A stretch of 64,000 nt of DNA from Streptomyces sp. RerS4 (lineage in GTDB: Bacteria; Actinomycetota; Actinomycetes; Streptomycetales; Streptomycetaceae), in NCBI RefSeq assembly GCF_023515955.1, contig NZ_CP097322.1, positions 248,001 to 312,000 of the forward strand, given 5' to 3'. The notes under the pieces are model-generated. The model was not told the origin of the DNA. It did no database searches and saw only the letters and a list, made by a program, of their open reading frames with translations. A program made the translations under genes and the position numbers. Below are positions 7,960 to 17,101 of this stretch, one piece after another (positions within the stretch are counted from its first letter, which is position 1; each line of letters opens with the position of its first letter).

Positions 7960-8215
7960 TGCGGTGGGCGCGCACGAGGTGTACACGGTGCAGCGGATGT
8001 CGTCGGTGGACAGGCGGACGTCGTCGGTCGTCCGTAGTCGATGATCAGTGACGTCCGGACGGCCGCGGCTTTTGGGGGCACGGCGAGGCGCCGGTTTCCG
8101 CCGCCGCCCTGGCGGCGCCGTACGGGGTGATGGGGTCGGGGAGGCAGGACTCGTCGTAGTGGTGCCGGGCGCCGGAGAAGGCGGCGTCACCGGATACGTT
8201 GATCAGACAAGCCCG
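7960..8215 (-). pseudogene. Decayed RmlD-like sugar-nucleotide reductase
   Basis: The minus strand reads VSGDAAFSGARHHYDESCLP then DPITPYGAARAAAET, the substrate-loop and YxxxK-type region of dTDP-4-dehydrorhamnose-reductase-like SDR proteins (Tyr kept, Lys replaced by Arg here). Further on, in other frames, AVRTSLII and STDDIRCTV match later parts of the same family. The N-terminal Rossmann region is absent and the frame changes at least twice. The rest of 7686-8270 shows no gene. Confidence 0.6.
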
Positions 8216-8270
8216 CCGCCGCTGCCGCACGAGTCTGGCCGGGGTGCGCCGCAGGAGGGATGATTGGGCC

Positions 8271-9161
8271 ATGATCTGTCCGCCTCCTCCGCTCGCCCGG
8301 CTTCGGAGCCGGGCAGGAGAGGAGCTCTTGCACCGGGTCGCGGGCCCTGCCGCGCAGCACAAGCGTGCTCGTATCCATGGCGCTCCGGGACCGCGCTGGT
8401 TCGAGCCGCGTAGTCCGATCCGGCTCGTGCATGCGGACGCGTCGATGTACGTCGGCGGCCTTGCCGCGCTGCTGCTGCAGTCGCTGCACCCCGAAGCCAT
8501 GGCTGCCGTGTGGGCACACTCGGGGTTCCGGGGGGACCCCTGGGGTCGGCTTCAGCGCACCAGCACCTTCCTGGCCGTCACCACCTTCGGGACCGACCAG
8601 GACGCCGCTCAGGCCATCCTTCGGGTGCGCGGCGTCCACGAGCAGATCAGCGGCGTCACCCCGGGCGGAGTGCCCTACCGCGCTTCCGATCCACACCTGC
8701 TGGCCTGGGTCCACATCGCCGAGGCGGAGTGCTTCCTCCGGGCCTACCAGCGCTATGGGCGTCAGCCCCTGGACCGGGTCGGCCAGGACGCTTACGTGCG
8801 CGACATGGCGCTGGTCGCCGGTCGGCTGGGGGCGGAGGACCCGCCTGAGACCCGCGCGCAGCTGTCCGCCCGGCTCGCCCGTTACCGCCCGGAACTCCGG
8901 TCCACCCCGGAGTCACGTGAGACGACCGCGTACCTGCTGTCGCGTCCGCCGTTGCCGGGCGCTGTACGGATTCCGTATGCCTTCTTGGCGGCCGCGGCCG
9001 TGGATCTGCTGCCCCGCTGGGCGAAAGCCCAGCTGTCCATTCCCCGCGCATCACGGCTTTTGCTTCCTCTGGCCGTGCCCGGGGGGCGGGCTGTGACAGC
9101 CGCGATCCGGTGGGTTACGCCGCCTCCGCCCCCTCCGCCTCCGCCGGCGGATGCTGCCTGA
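8271..9161 (+). CDS. MpaB/DUF2236-type oxygenase
   Basis: This protein of about 296 residues has the features of the MpaB (DUF2236, latex-clearing-like) haem oxygenases: VHADASMYVGGLAALLLQSL then HPEAMAAVWAHSGF, followed by RLQRTSTFLAVTTFGT and LLAWVHIAEAECFL. The conserved histidines sit in these blocks. The C terminus has a run of prolines that is almost certainly flexible. ATG 8271 is chosen although the AGGAGG site lies rather far upstream (about 13 nt); a GTG at 8244 is an alternative. It stands alone between a decayed RmlD gene and an unassigned stretch. Confidence 0.78.
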   Translation: MICPPPPLARLRSRAGEELLHRVAGPAAQHKRARIHGAPGPRWFEPRSPIRLVHADASMYVGGLAALLLQSLHPEAMAAVWAHSGFRGDPWGRLQRTSTFLAVTTFGTDQDAAQAILRVRGVHEQISGVTPGGVPYRASDPHLLAWVHIAEAECFLRAYQRYGRQPLDRVGQDAYVRDMALVAGRLGAEDPPETRAQLSARLARYRPELRSTPESRETTAYLLSRPPLPGAVRIPYAFLAAAAVDLLPRWAKAQLSIPRASRLLLPLAVPGGRAVTAAIRWVTPPPPPPPPPADAA

Positions 9162-9720
9162 CGGCTCTGTCATGAGCGTCGGCCGAGGCCTACTCGGCGG
9201 ACCGACTCGCCGAGATCGGCGAACGGGCCGGGTGGGGTGCGGCGGCGGTCTTCAGCGGGCTCATGGGCCGTGGGCGCCGCGAGCCTCCCGGCTCCGGCCG
9301 CGAACGGGACGTTCGCCGCCCCCTTGCCCGCTGTCATGGGTCAGCCGGCCGGCTGCCGCAGGAGCGGTACGTCCGCCCTCCAGGAGATCGAGCATTCGGT
9401 CGAGAACTCCCCTGAGGTCCTGCCAGGGGCTCATGCGGTCGAACGCCCCGTCGCGACGAGCCGTCGGTCGTTCCTGTTCCATGTGTCGACCATCCCTTGG
9501 TCCGCTTCGCCCCGTGCCGGCCGCGCACGTACGTGGCCGGGGCCGGGGCCGGTCAGTCGGCGTCTTCCCAGGCGACGACCGTGCATGCGTGCACGGGAAC
9601 GGGGCGGTCCTGGCCGGCGACCAGCGAGCCTCACGTGGGCACATGCGCTCACTGGTCCGGACTGGCTCGGGCGCCGTCGCTCCACGCGCGGGGACTCAGG
9701 GGTGGATGCCGTGGGGAGGG
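9162..9720. other. No convincing gene; possible remnants
   Basis: One plus frame near 9190-9265 reads ADRLAEIGERAGWGAAAVFS and then stops, and short frames elsewhere look weakly protein-like. None has a start, ribosome site and consistent codon use together. This is probably eroded coding DNA. Confidence 0.4.
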
Positions 9721-10224
9721 TCAGCGCCGTGGAGGCAGAGGGTGGAGCGTCACGTCGTGCACCCTCCCCTCCGCGACGCGCAGCGTCATGAAGGAGCAGA
9801 ACGGCTGGCGTCTGCGGTCCGTGGGCGAGCCTGGGTTGAGCAGGCGCAGTTTCCCGGCGGTGGTGGTGTCCCACGGGATGTGGCTGTGGCCGAACACCAG
9901 GACGTCCAGGTCGGGGAAGCGTGCCGCGCAGCGCCGCTCCCGTCCGGTGGACGCACCCGTCTCGTGCGCGACCCCGAAGCGCACTCCCTCCAGCTCGGCG
10001 TAGGCGACCTCCGGGAGTCGGCGGCGCAGTCCCGGGCCGTCGTTGTTGCCGTACACGCCGATCAGCCGACGGGACCTGGCCTCCAACAGGTCGAGGGTGG
10101 CCTCGTCGATCCAGTCCCCGGCGTGGATGACGACGTCGGCGTCGTCGACGGCGGCCATGAGTGCTTCGGGGAGTGACGCGGCGCGGGCGGGGATGTGGGT
10201 GTCCGAGGTCAGCAGGAGCCGCAT
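9721..10224 (-). CDS. YfcE-type metallophosphoesterase
   Basis: This 167-residue protein carries the five metal-binding blocks of small phosphodiesterases in order: SDTH at the N terminus, HAGDW, GNNDG, VAHE (near GVRFGVAHETG) and FGHSHIPW. It should use two metal ions such as Mn to hydrolyse phosphodiesters; the substrate is not known. The ATG starts at MRLLLTSDTH, immediately before the first motif as is usual for the family. The gene is monocistronic, with an unassigned gap downstream and a broken integrase upstream. Confidence 0.88.
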   Translation of the reverse strand: MRLLLTSDTHIPARAASLPEALMAAVDDADVVIHAGDWIDEATLDLLEARSRRLIGVYGNNDGPGLRRRLPEVAYAELEGVRFGVAHETGASTGRERRCAARFPDLDVLVFGHSHIPWDTTTAGKLRLLNPGSPTDRRRQPFCSFMTLRVAEGRVHDVTLHPLPPRR

Positions 10225-10310
10225 ACGTCCCACGGTAGGGCGCTGTGGATGCGAGTGCCCGTCTCGGCGCGAGGGCGGGCCACGTCTCGTACCAGGCCCC
10301 CGTGATCCGT

Positions 10311-10457
10311 TCAGTGCAGCAGATTGCGGCGGCGGCCAGGCTCGCTCGCCGACACGATCGAGCAGCCCTGGAACTCCGGCTTCGTGACCTTCTCCGGCCA
10401 GCCCGAGCCCGACCCGCCGGACAGCGGCGCGGCCAACGACAGCGCGAAAATGATCAT
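10311..10457 (-). CDS. Possible 48-residue secreted or remnant ORF
   Basis: The minus strand reads a short hydrophobic start (MIIFALSLAAPLSGG) and GWPEKVTKPEFQGCSIVSAS before a basic end. This looks like the start of a small exported protein, but there is no clear ribosome site and nothing follows. It may be a relic. Confidence 0.25.
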   Translation of the reverse strand: MIIFALSLAAPLSGGSGSGWPEKVTKPEFQGCSIVSASEPGRRRNLLH

Positions 10458-10559
10458 GCGGTGCAGGCAAGGCCGTCAGCGGGAGGCTCGCTCGCCTCGC
10501 GCCGGGGCAGAGCTCAGGCGGGTGCGACAGGTCACCCCACGGCCGCGGCCGGTCCGCGC

Positions 10560-10910
10560 CCGTCCGGACCCACACTCGGGCGGGCCGCCCACGACTTCCT
10601 AAGCCGCGACGATCTGGACGCGGGCACGATCCACTCCTACGGACAGACCATGAGGCGCCTGTGCCTGGCCCTCGGCGACCGGCTGCCGCTGGCCTCGCTG
10701 ACGGCCGAGGGGGTGGCGCGGGTGTTCGCGACCGCGTGGGGCGAGAGCGCGGCGGCGACGCGGAACCGGCACCGCTCGGCCGTCCGGTCCTTCAGTGCGT
10801 GGGCGTCCCTGGGCGACCTCGCGGCCGGCCTGGACCGTCGCGCCGAGACCCGCCCCCGGACGCCGGCGCTCAGCCCCGCACAACTCGACGCGCTCTGGAG
10901 CCCTGCGGCA
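10560..10910 (+). pseudogene. Tyrosine recombinase core-binding-domain fragment
   Basis: The plus frame contains DAGTIHSYGQTMRRLCLALG, then LTAEGVARVFATAWG, AAATRNRHRSAVRSFSAWAS and a linker ending PALSPAQLDALW. This is the N-terminal SAM-like domain of a phage-type integrase up to the point where the catalytic domain should begin. The catalytic R-H-R-Y region is absent, so the enzyme cannot work. It is the second integrase N-terminal fragment in the window (the other is at 4655). The remaining bases of 10225-11011 show nothing else convincing. Confidence 0.6.
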
Positions 10911-11011
10911 ACGGGTATACCCTCCGTCTACTCGGGCCCGGCCCTTGACCCTCTCCGACCACACAGCCGACGCCACGGGACCACAGTCTTTTCGGTGGCA
11001 TGAGGATTCCG

Positions 11012-11788
11012 TCATCGGTGTGGCACGCGTACGCCTGCGGCGCGGAGTTTGGTCTCGGTGAGCGCGGTCAGCCGGGCCGCGATGGGCGCCTGGTCCTCGC
11101 GGTGGTTGTTGATGAGCTTGTACTGGGCCGAAGCCTTGGCCCAGGCTTGCAGGCTGGCGCGATCGCCCTGAAGCGCGGGGTTGGCGAGGTAGCGGTCGGC
11201 AATGGCGGTCGCGAGTTCTTCGATTCTCGGGTCGTCCGGTTCCCAGGTCTCGGCCTCCCAGCCGCGCTTGGTCAGGTCGATGTACTCGGGGTCGTCCAGC
11301 CCGTGTTCGAGCTGGGTCAGGAAGCCGTCGAAGCCCTCCGGTACCAGCGCCCGAGCCAGTACCAGGGCCTCGCGCTGCGCGGCCACGTAGTCGGGGCCGA
11401 AGCCGAGGCCCGGCATCCGGTCCAGGACCGCACAGGCACGGTCGGGCAGCAGGGCCCGGTCGCCGTCCGCGAGCCGGTGCAGCGTGTCGCGGCGGGCGAC
11501 CAGCTCATCGATGCGTTCGGTGAGCTGCCGCTCGACGTCGGCGAGCGCGGCGCCGAACCGCGCGGCGTCGGCGTCGAGCATGGGCCCGATCTCGGCCAGC
11601 GGCACGCCCGCGCCGGCCAAAGTACGGACCTGCACCAGCTGCAGCAGCTCGCCGGATCCGTACCGCCGGTAGCCGGAGCTGTCACGTTCCGGCTCCGCGA
11701 CCAGGCCGAGCTTGTGGTAGTGCCGCACGGTCTTCACCGTGACGCCGACGAACTCCGCCGCCTGCCCGATCGTGACTCCGTGGCTCAT
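11012..11788 (-). CDS. MerR-family transcriptional regulator
   Basis: This 258-residue protein has an N-terminal MerR winged helix (VTIGQAAEFVGVTVKTVRHY, then GLVAEPERDSSGYRRYGSGE), a long coiled dimerisation helix (residues about 75-115) and a C-terminal ligand domain of TipAS-like helical type. It lacks a clear cysteine metal site, so a small organic ligand is likely. Its ATG overlaps the stop of the upstream serine hydrolase as TGATG, so the pair is co-translated and the regulator probably controls this operon. Confidence 0.85.
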   Translation of the reverse strand: MSHGVTIGQAAEFVGVTVKTVRHYHKLGLVAEPERDSSGYRRYGSGELLQLVQVRTLAGAGVPLAEIGPMLDADAARFGAALADVERQLTERIDELVARRDTLHRLADGDRALLPDRACAVLDRMPGLGFGPDYVAAQREALVLARALVPEGFDGFLTQLEHGLDDPEYIDLTKRGWEAETWEPDDPRIEELATAIADRYLANPALQGDRASLQAWAKASAQYKLINNHREDQAPIAARLTALTETKLRAAGVRVPHR

Positions 11789-12894
11789 CAGCCCAGCCTG
11801 CCGCAGAGGACCTCGTCGACGAAACGCTGTTGGGCGGTCTGGAATGCCGGTGCTATCGACAGGTCGGCGTCGTCCACCCAGGTCAGTCCGGCGGTCATAG
11901 TCCTGCTGCCGTCGGGGGTGCCGTACATCAGCGCCGCGGAGCCCATGATGGCGCCGTTGTGGTGGAAGAGGGTGCCGCCCTCCGTGCCGCCCTCCGTTTC
12001 CTGCGCGAACACCCCCAGGCCGTAGCCGACGGTCGCCTCCGGCGTGCGCATCTCGGCCAGCAGCTCGGCCGGCAGGAGCCTGCCGCCCATCAGCGCGGAA
12101 AAGTACGTGTGCAGATCCTTGGTGGTCGAGATCATGTCACCACCGGCTCCGACCCAGGACGGGTTCTGACGGCTGACATCGACCGTCCGCTCCCCCTCGG
12201 CGTCCTCGTAGCGGTAGTAGCCGTGGTTGTGCGGCTCGGGGATCTCCGGCGAGGCACCCGGCGCCACGGTGCCGGTCATTCCCAGCGGTCCCAGGATCAG
12301 CCGCTGCAACTCCTCGGCGAACGAACGGCCGGTGACCTTCTCGATCACCAGCCGGGCCAGCACGTAGTTGGTGTTCGCGTAGCTCCAGCCCGTACCCGGC
12401 GCGAACCGCGCCGGCTTGGACAACGACAGCCGGACCAGCTCTTCGGGCACGTAGGTCTTGAACCGGTTGTCCACCCACTCCTTGCCCTGCCAGGGGACCC
12501 CCGGCACGATCGTCCCGTCCTCGTAGAGCTCACCGGTGTGGTTGAAGATCCCGCTGGTGTGCTGCAGCAGCATCCGCACGGTGATCCGCCGGTCAAGGCC
12601 GAACTCGGGGAGGTAGTCATCGGCCGGGACGTCCAGGCCGATCCTGCCCTCGGCCACCAGCAGGAGCACCGAGGTCGCGACGAAGCTCTTGGTGCTGCTG
12701 CCGATACGGAAGTGCCCGTTCGTCACCGGCTCGGCACTCTGACCCAGCCTGCTCACACCGGCGCTGCCGACCCACTCGCCCTGCTCGTCGTTCACCCGGA
12801 GCTGGACCCCGACGAAACCGGACTCGACCAACTCCTCGATCGCCTTCTGCAGCTCCGGACGGTCGTGCCCCTGGCCGGAAAGGTTGGTGGACAT
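11788..12894 (-). CDS. Beta-lactamase-family serine hydrolase (class C/DD-peptidase-like)
   Basis: This 368-residue protein has the penicillin-recognising fold: SSTK (Ser66-x-x-Lys69), a YAN triad in GWSYANTNYVLARL, and HNG near residue 315 in place of KTG. It has no signal peptide, so it is probably cytosolic and acts as an esterase or D-amino-acid amidase rather than a secreted beta-lactamase. The ATG is preceded by a weak GAAGGAGC-like site. It is first in an operon with the MerR regulator. Confidence 0.85.
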   Translation of the reverse strand: MSTNLSGQGHDRPELQKAIEELVESGFVGVQLRVNDEQGEWVGSAGVSRLGQSAEPVTNGHFRIGSSTKSFVATSVLLLVAEGRIGLDVPADDYLPEFGLDRRITVRMLLQHTSGIFNHTGELYEDGTIVPGVPWQGKEWVDNRFKTYVPEELVRLSLSKPARFAPGTGWSYANTNYVLARLVIEKVTGRSFAEELQRLILGPLGMTGTVAPGASPEIPEPHNHGYYRYEDAEGERTVDVSRQNPSWVGAGGDMISTTKDLHTYFSALMGGRLLPAELLAEMRTPEATVGYGLGVFAQETEGGTEGGTLFHHNGAIMGSAALMYGTPDGSRTMTAGLTWVDDADLSIAPAFQTAQQRFVDEVLCGRLG

Positions 12895-13127
12895 GTTGCT
12901 CCTTCACATCGGCTGCGCCCGAATGGCGTCGTGCCGTTGCGATGAGCCTGCACCCTGCCCCAAGGTCAACCTCAACTGTGATCCAGCCCACAGGCTGGCA
13001 AGCCCGATCATGGCGGCTCCGCCCAGCCGCGTGGCTCAGCGCCCTCTCGACGCCGCCCGGCCCGCGAACCGGGACCTGACCCGGGACCTGACCTGGGCCC
13101 TGAACCAGCCCACGCCGTCGCTGGTCG

Positions 13128-13790
13128 TCAGCTGCTGCGCGGGGTGACCAGGCCCGACTCGTAGGCGAGGACCACCAGTTGGGCGCGGTCGCGGGCGTGG
13201 AGTTTGGTCATGGCGCGGTTGATGTGGGTCTTCGCGGTCAGCGGGCTGATGACCATGTGGGCCGCGATCTCATCGTTGGACAGGCCCTGCGCGACCAGGA
13301 CGACGGCCTCGCGTTCGCGGATGGTCAGTTCTTCCAGCCCCGTACCGGTGGAGGCAGGCGGCGGCTGGGTGACGTAGCGGTTGATCAGTTTGCGGGTGAT
13401 CGTGGGTGCGAGGAGGGCGTCGCCGCGCGCGGCCACGCGTATCGCGTGGAGGAAGTCCTCCGGCAGGATGTCCTTGACGAGGAATCCGGCGGCGCCTGCG
13501 CGCAGGGCGTCGAAGACGTATTCGTCCAGGCCGTAGTTGGTCAGGATGACGACGTGGACTCCGGCCAGGGCCGGGTCGGCGGCGATGCGCCGGGTCGTCT
13601 CGATGCCGTCGAGGACCGGCATCTGGATGTCGACGAGTGCGACGTCGGGCAGGTGGAGTCTGGCGTGCCTCAGGCCCTCGCTGCCGTTGGCGGCCTCGGC
13701 CACGACCTCGATGTCGTCTTCAAGGTCGAGGAACGCGCGGAATCCGCTGCGGATGAGCGGCTGGTCGTCGACCAGCAGGACACGGATCAC
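13128..13790 (-). CDS. NarL/LuxR-type response regulator
   Basis: This 220-residue protein has a receiver domain with acidic pair DD at residues 8-9, phospho-acceptor Asp54 (ALVDIQMP), the switch Thr in VVILTNYG and the Lys in GFLVKD. A C-terminal LuxR helix-turn-helix follows (LTIREREAVVLVAQGLSNDE, then SPLTAKTHINRAMTKL). It starts four bases before the end of the upstream histidine kinase (ATGA overlap), the usual order for this two-component class in actinomycetes. Target genes are not known; the adjoining serine hydrolase and DUF6223 genes are candidates. Confidence 0.93.
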   Translation of the reverse strand: MIRVLLVDDQPLIRSGFRAFLDLEDDIEVVAEAANGSEGLRHARLHLPDVALVDIQMPVLDGIETTRRIAADPALAGVHVVILTNYGLDEYVFDALRAGAAGFLVKDILPEDFLHAIRVAARGDALLAPTITRKLINRYVTQPPPASTGTGLEELTIREREAVVLVAQGLSNDEIAAHMVISPLTAKTHINRAMTKLHARDRAQLVVLAYESGLVTPRSS

Positions 13791-14926
13791 GAGGCGCCTT
13801 CCACGGGGAGTTCGGCCTGGACGGTGAAGCCGCCCTCGCCGCGCGGTTCGGCGCGCAGCCGGCCTCCGAGGGCGGTGACGCGTTCGCGCATCCCGAGGAG
13901 CCCGATGCCGAACTCGGGCGTGCTGTCCGGTGTGGCTTTGCCGTCGTCGTCGATGCGGATGGCGAGCGCGTCGGGCCGGTAGTCGATGTGGACCGACGCC
14001 GCGCCGGCGTCAGCGTGACGGGCGATGTTGGTCAGCGATTCCTGGACGACCCGGTAGGCGGTCCGACCCACGGCGGCCGGTACGTCGCGCCACCGGCCCT
14101 CGATCGTCAGCGTCGCCTCCAGGCCGGTCTTGCCGGCCCGCTCGACGAGGTCGGGTACGTGGTCGAGTCCGTGCGGCGGTGTGGTGTCGTCGTCGCGCAG
14201 CGCCTCCAGGGTGGCCCTCAGTTCCCGCGACGCCTCACGGCCGGCTTCCCGGATCGCCAGCAGGGACTCGGGGACGTGTTCGCCGCGCTTGCGGGCCACG
14301 TGGACGGCGGCTTCGGACTGCACCTTGATGACCGAGATCTGGTGGGTGAGGGAATCGTGCAGCTCGCGCGCGATGTGCAGCCGCTCCTCGTCGGCGCGGC
14401 GCCGAGCGGTCTCCTCGCGGGTGCGTTCCGCTTCGTCGGCCCGCCGCTCGGCCTGCCGGAGCGCTTCACCGGCGGAGCCGGCCGCGATCAGCCAGGCGAT
14501 TTCGAGGGCGCCTCTGGCCTGCGCGAACGCCTCGCCCGTGTCGTGCAGGCCCGAGACGAGGGCCGCGAGAGGGAGCGAGGCCAGCACAGCCACGCTCACC
14601 ATGACCGTGATGAGCCGGTGTCCCGCCCGCATCGCGGCATACACGGCGAACAGGTACGCGACGGCGGCCACGTCGAAACCCGCCGCCTGATAGCCCACCG
14701 CACACAGCCCGGTGACGGCCAGCACGGCCACCGGAGCGCGGCGTCCGACCGCCAGCGCCAGGCCGCCGACCGCCAGCAACACGTAACCGAGCAGGTCGAG
14801 GCTCGTGGCGGAACTCGTGGCGGAGCGCTGCCCGAAGACCCCGGTGACCAGCAGCGCCGCCGCCACGCCGACGGCGATCACCCAGTCTCTGACACCGGCC
14901 GGGACCTCGATCCGTCGTTTGCTCAT
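13787..14926 (-). CDS. NarL-class sensor histidine kinase
   Basis: This 379-residue protein has about four to six N-terminal membrane helices (residues 12-150), a short coiled linker, a HisKA_3 dimerisation box (ARELHDSLTHQISVIKVQSE with His190 as phospho-acceptor) and a HATPase_c domain ending FGIGLLGMRERVTALGGRL. It has no large extracellular sensor loop, so it may sense the membrane or an intramembrane ligand. It is divergent from the DUF6223 gene (227 bp between the starts) and coupled to its response regulator. Confidence 0.93.
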   Translation of the reverse strand: MSKRRIEVPAGVRDWVIAVGVAAALLVTGVFGQRSATSSATSLDLLGYVLLAVGGLALAVGRRAPVAVLAVTGLCAVGYQAAGFDVAAVAYLFAVYAAMRAGHRLITVMVSVAVLASLPLAALVSGLHDTGEAFAQARGALEIAWLIAAGSAGEALRQAERRADEAERTREETARRRADEERLHIARELHDSLTHQISVIKVQSEAAVHVARKRGEHVPESLLAIREAGREASRELRATLEALRDDDTTPPHGLDHVPDLVERAGKTGLEATLTIEGRWRDVPAAVGRTAYRVVQESLTNIARHADAGAASVHIDYRPDALAIRIDDDGKATPDSTPEFGIGLLGMRERVTALGGRLRAEPRGEGGFTVQAELPVEGAS

Positions 14927-15153
14927 GCGCGCACCCTAACCGGATGCTCGTTCGGGCGAATCCTGCCGGCGGACGAGTGGTCGGCTACCGCGCACGCAGT
15001 ACCTTCGCCGCGCCTGCCGCGTCCGCGGTAGTCGGGTACGGCATCGGCGGCAGCTCAAAGTGTCTGCGGCTGTGGGACGACCGGCGGTGGGCCCGGCGGA
15101 CATGCTCGGACGAGATCAAGTCGTGGGAAGAGAAGAAGAGAAGGAGCACCGTG

Positions 15154-15579
15154 ATGTCTGTTCGTCGCCTGTCTGCCGCCGCCGTGGTCGCCCTGCTCGA
15201 GGGTCCCTGGAGTGCCGCACCGGTGGCAGCGCACGCCTCGGCCCAGCCGCTCGCCGCCGACGTCACCGACCTTAGCCTCGGGCGGCTCGGGGCCGCCACG
15301 GGCGGGCTGCTGGGGCTGGCCGCCGTGGTCATCGCCGGGCTGGCGCTGGCTCGCCCCTCCGGCCGGCTCGGCGCAGCCAACGGGTCGCGCGGGGCGGTGA
15401 CGGCGATGGCGGCGGGGCTGATCGGCATGGCCCTCGGCGGGCTGGTCGCGGCCACTGCCGACGGTGGCCTCGGCACCGGCAACGGGCTGGGCGGGGCCTA
15501 CGTGGCCCTGCTGCTGGGGCTGATCGGAACCCTGCTCGGCGGCTGGGCTCTTTCCCGCTCCCGCCGCCACACCGGCTGA
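15154..15579 (+). CDS. DUF6223-like membrane protein
   Basis: This 141-residue protein has an N-terminal signal or anchor (MSVRRLSAAAVVALLEGP) followed by three hydrophobic helices with the repeated pattern GLLGLAAVVIAGLALARP, AAGLIGMALGGLVAATADGG and GLIGTLLGGWALSRSRR. ATG 15154 is chosen for its AAGGAG site 7 nt upstream; an adjacent in-frame GTG is at 15151. It is divergent from the two-component system at 13128-14926. This type of small membrane protein is common beside such kinases in Streptomyces; its function is unknown. Confidence 0.75.
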   Translation: MSVRRLSAAAVVALLEGPWSAAPVAAHASAQPLAADVTDLSLGRLGAATGGLLGLAAVVIAGLALARPSGRLGAANGSRGAVTAMAAGLIGMALGGLVAATADGGLGTGNGLGGAYVALLLGLIGTLLGGWALSRSRRHTG

Positions 15580-15618
15580 CCGGCGTCCGATCGCTGGATG
15601 TGACCAGGCGAGGAGGCC

Positions 15619-15666
15619 GCGGCCCACCGAAACCCTTTGCGTCAGAGGAGAGTCTCGGTGGGCCGC
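15619..15666. terminator. Bidirectional hairpin between convergent genes
   Basis: GCGGCCCACCGA (15619-15630) pairs perfectly with TCGGTGGGCCGC (15655-15666) around a 24-nt loop. It sits between the convergent DUF6223 and peptidase genes. There is no U-tract, as is common in this genus. Confidence 0.6.
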
Positions 15667-15684
15667 TTGGAGTGACGTCGCCGA

Positions 15685-17034
15685 CTACCGGCCCGCGATG
15701 GAAGAGGCGGGACCCCCGACCTTGTGCCAAATGGTGCCGTTGCCGGACCACTTGAAGACCGCGTCGCTGTTGGGCGACAGGCCGTACAACGCGTCTCCCG
15801 CGACGGCGAACTGGTGGCCGGCTCCGCCGACCTTGATCCAGTTGTTCGGCCCGTTCATCTTGTGGAGATCCCCATTGGCCGGGTTGGTGGCGAACAGACC
15901 CGCCCCGCCCCCGTACAGGGTCCCCGCCGCTCCACCGACCTTGTGCCACGTGGTGCCGCTGCCCGACCACTGGAACACGGCACTGCCGTCGGGTGCGAGT
16001 CCGAACAGGCCGTTCCCGGTGACGGCGAAGACCTTGGCCGGGCCGCCGACCTTGATCCAGTTGTTCGGCCCATTCATCTTGTAGAGATCCCCATTGGCCG
16101 GGTTGGTCGCGAACAGACCCGCCCCACCCGCGTACAGAGTCCCGGCCGCGCCACCGACCTTGTGCCACGTGGTACCGCTGCCCGACCACTGGAACACGGC
16201 ACTACCGTCGGGTGCCAACCCGAACAGACCGTCGCCGGTAACAGCGAAGACCTTGGCCGGGCCACCGACCTTGACCCAGTTGTTCGGCCCATTCATCTTG
16301 AATAGGTCCCCATTGGCCGGGTTGGTCGCGAACAGACCCGCCCCACCCGCGTACAGGGTCCCGGCCGCTCCACCGACCTTGTGCCACGTGGTACCGCTGC
16401 CCGACCACTGGAACACACCCGAACGGTCCGGAGACTGGGCGAACAGGCTACTGCCGGTCGACACACCACAGTTCATGCTGGTCTCGTAGTGCTGGTTGTA
16501 TTCCCATTTGACGGGAACGAGGTGCCCGTCCATGGTCGCCTGCACCACGGAGCCGTTCAGCTTCTGCTCGTAGTGCAAGTGCGCCCCGGTGGTCCAGCTG
16601 CCGGTGTTGCCGACGGTGCCGATCTGTCGGCCCTGCTCCACGTCGTTGCCGACGGCGACGTCGCGCCGGTCCAGGTGCAGGTACCGGGTCTGCCAGCCGC
16701 CGCCGTGGTCGATCACGATGAAGTTTCCGGCTTGGCTGTCGAACTGTGAGGTGACGACGCGTCCGGCTGCCGAGGCCAGGGCGGGTGTGCCCTGGGTGCT
16801 TCCACCGGCGGAGACCATGTCGACCATGTACTGGCTGGCGTGTCCATCGTGCGTGGACGTCGTCCACCGTTGCCCGCAGGGAACGGGAAGCTGGAACGGC
16901 GGAGTATTGGCGACCTTGGTGTTCGCCGCCGGGGCTGTTGCGGTGGCCGCGGCCGGGGCGGCGGGCAGGAGGGCTGTGATCGGTGCGAGCAGCAGTGCTG
17001 CCGCCGCCAGGAAGCCGGCCCATCTGATCCTCAT
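15685..17034 (-). CDS. Secreted M23 (LytM) peptidase with seven-blade propeller
   Basis: This 449-residue protein has a signal peptide (about residues 1-30), an M23 endopeptidase domain (about 45-175) and seven beta-propeller-like blades (195-449). Metal ligands are likely His65 and Asp72 in GHASQYMVD and His154 in HLHYEQ, with His152 as catalytic partner. The blades alternate two types, one like GLFGLAPDGSAVFQWSGSG and one like GLFATNPANGDLFKMNG. The head should cut cell-wall cross-links while the propeller binds a glycan or wall component. AAGGAG precedes the ATG. It is a close paralogue of 18938-20284, with a GH43-like gene between the two. Confidence 0.82.
   Translation of the reverse strand: MRIRWAGFLAAAALLLAPITALLPAAPAAATATAPAANTKVANTPPFQLPVPCGQRWTTSTHDGHASQYMVDMVSAGGSTQGTPALASAAGRVVTSQFDSQAGNFIVIDHGGGWQTRYLHLDRRDVAVGNDVEQGRQIGTVGNTGSWTTGAHLHYEQKLNGSVVQATMDGHLVPVKWEYNQHYETSMNCGVSTGSSLFAQSPDRSGVFQWSGSGTTWHKVGGAAGTLYAGGAGLFATNPANGDLFKMNGPNNWVKVGGPAKVFAVTGDGLFGLAPDGSAVFQWSGSGTTWHKVGGAAGTLYAGGAGLFATNPANGDLYKMNGPNNWIKVGGPAKVFAVTGNGLFGLAPDGSAVFQWSGSGTTWHKVGGAAGTLYGGGAGLFATNPANGDLHKMNGPNNWIKVGGAGHQFAVAGDALYGLSPNSDAVFKWSGNGTIWHKVGGPASSIAGR
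15688..16452 (-). repeat. Seven-blade array with near-identical 219-bp units
   Basis: Two-blade units of 73 codons (219 bp) recur head to tail, starting near 16452. The middle units differ by only a few bases, so expansion or homogenisation is recent. Confidence 0.85.
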
Positions 17035-17101
17035 GCGTCTCCTTGGGACGAGGGTGCGGTAGGGGGGTGCGATAAGGGAGGGGGAAGTGTGGGGACGTTC
17101 G

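Noticed and set aside
8199..8271. TTG 8199 start for the MpaB-type oxygenase
   Set aside because: The added residues are Arg-rich and overlap the decayed RmlD relic; ATG 8271 gives the normal family length.
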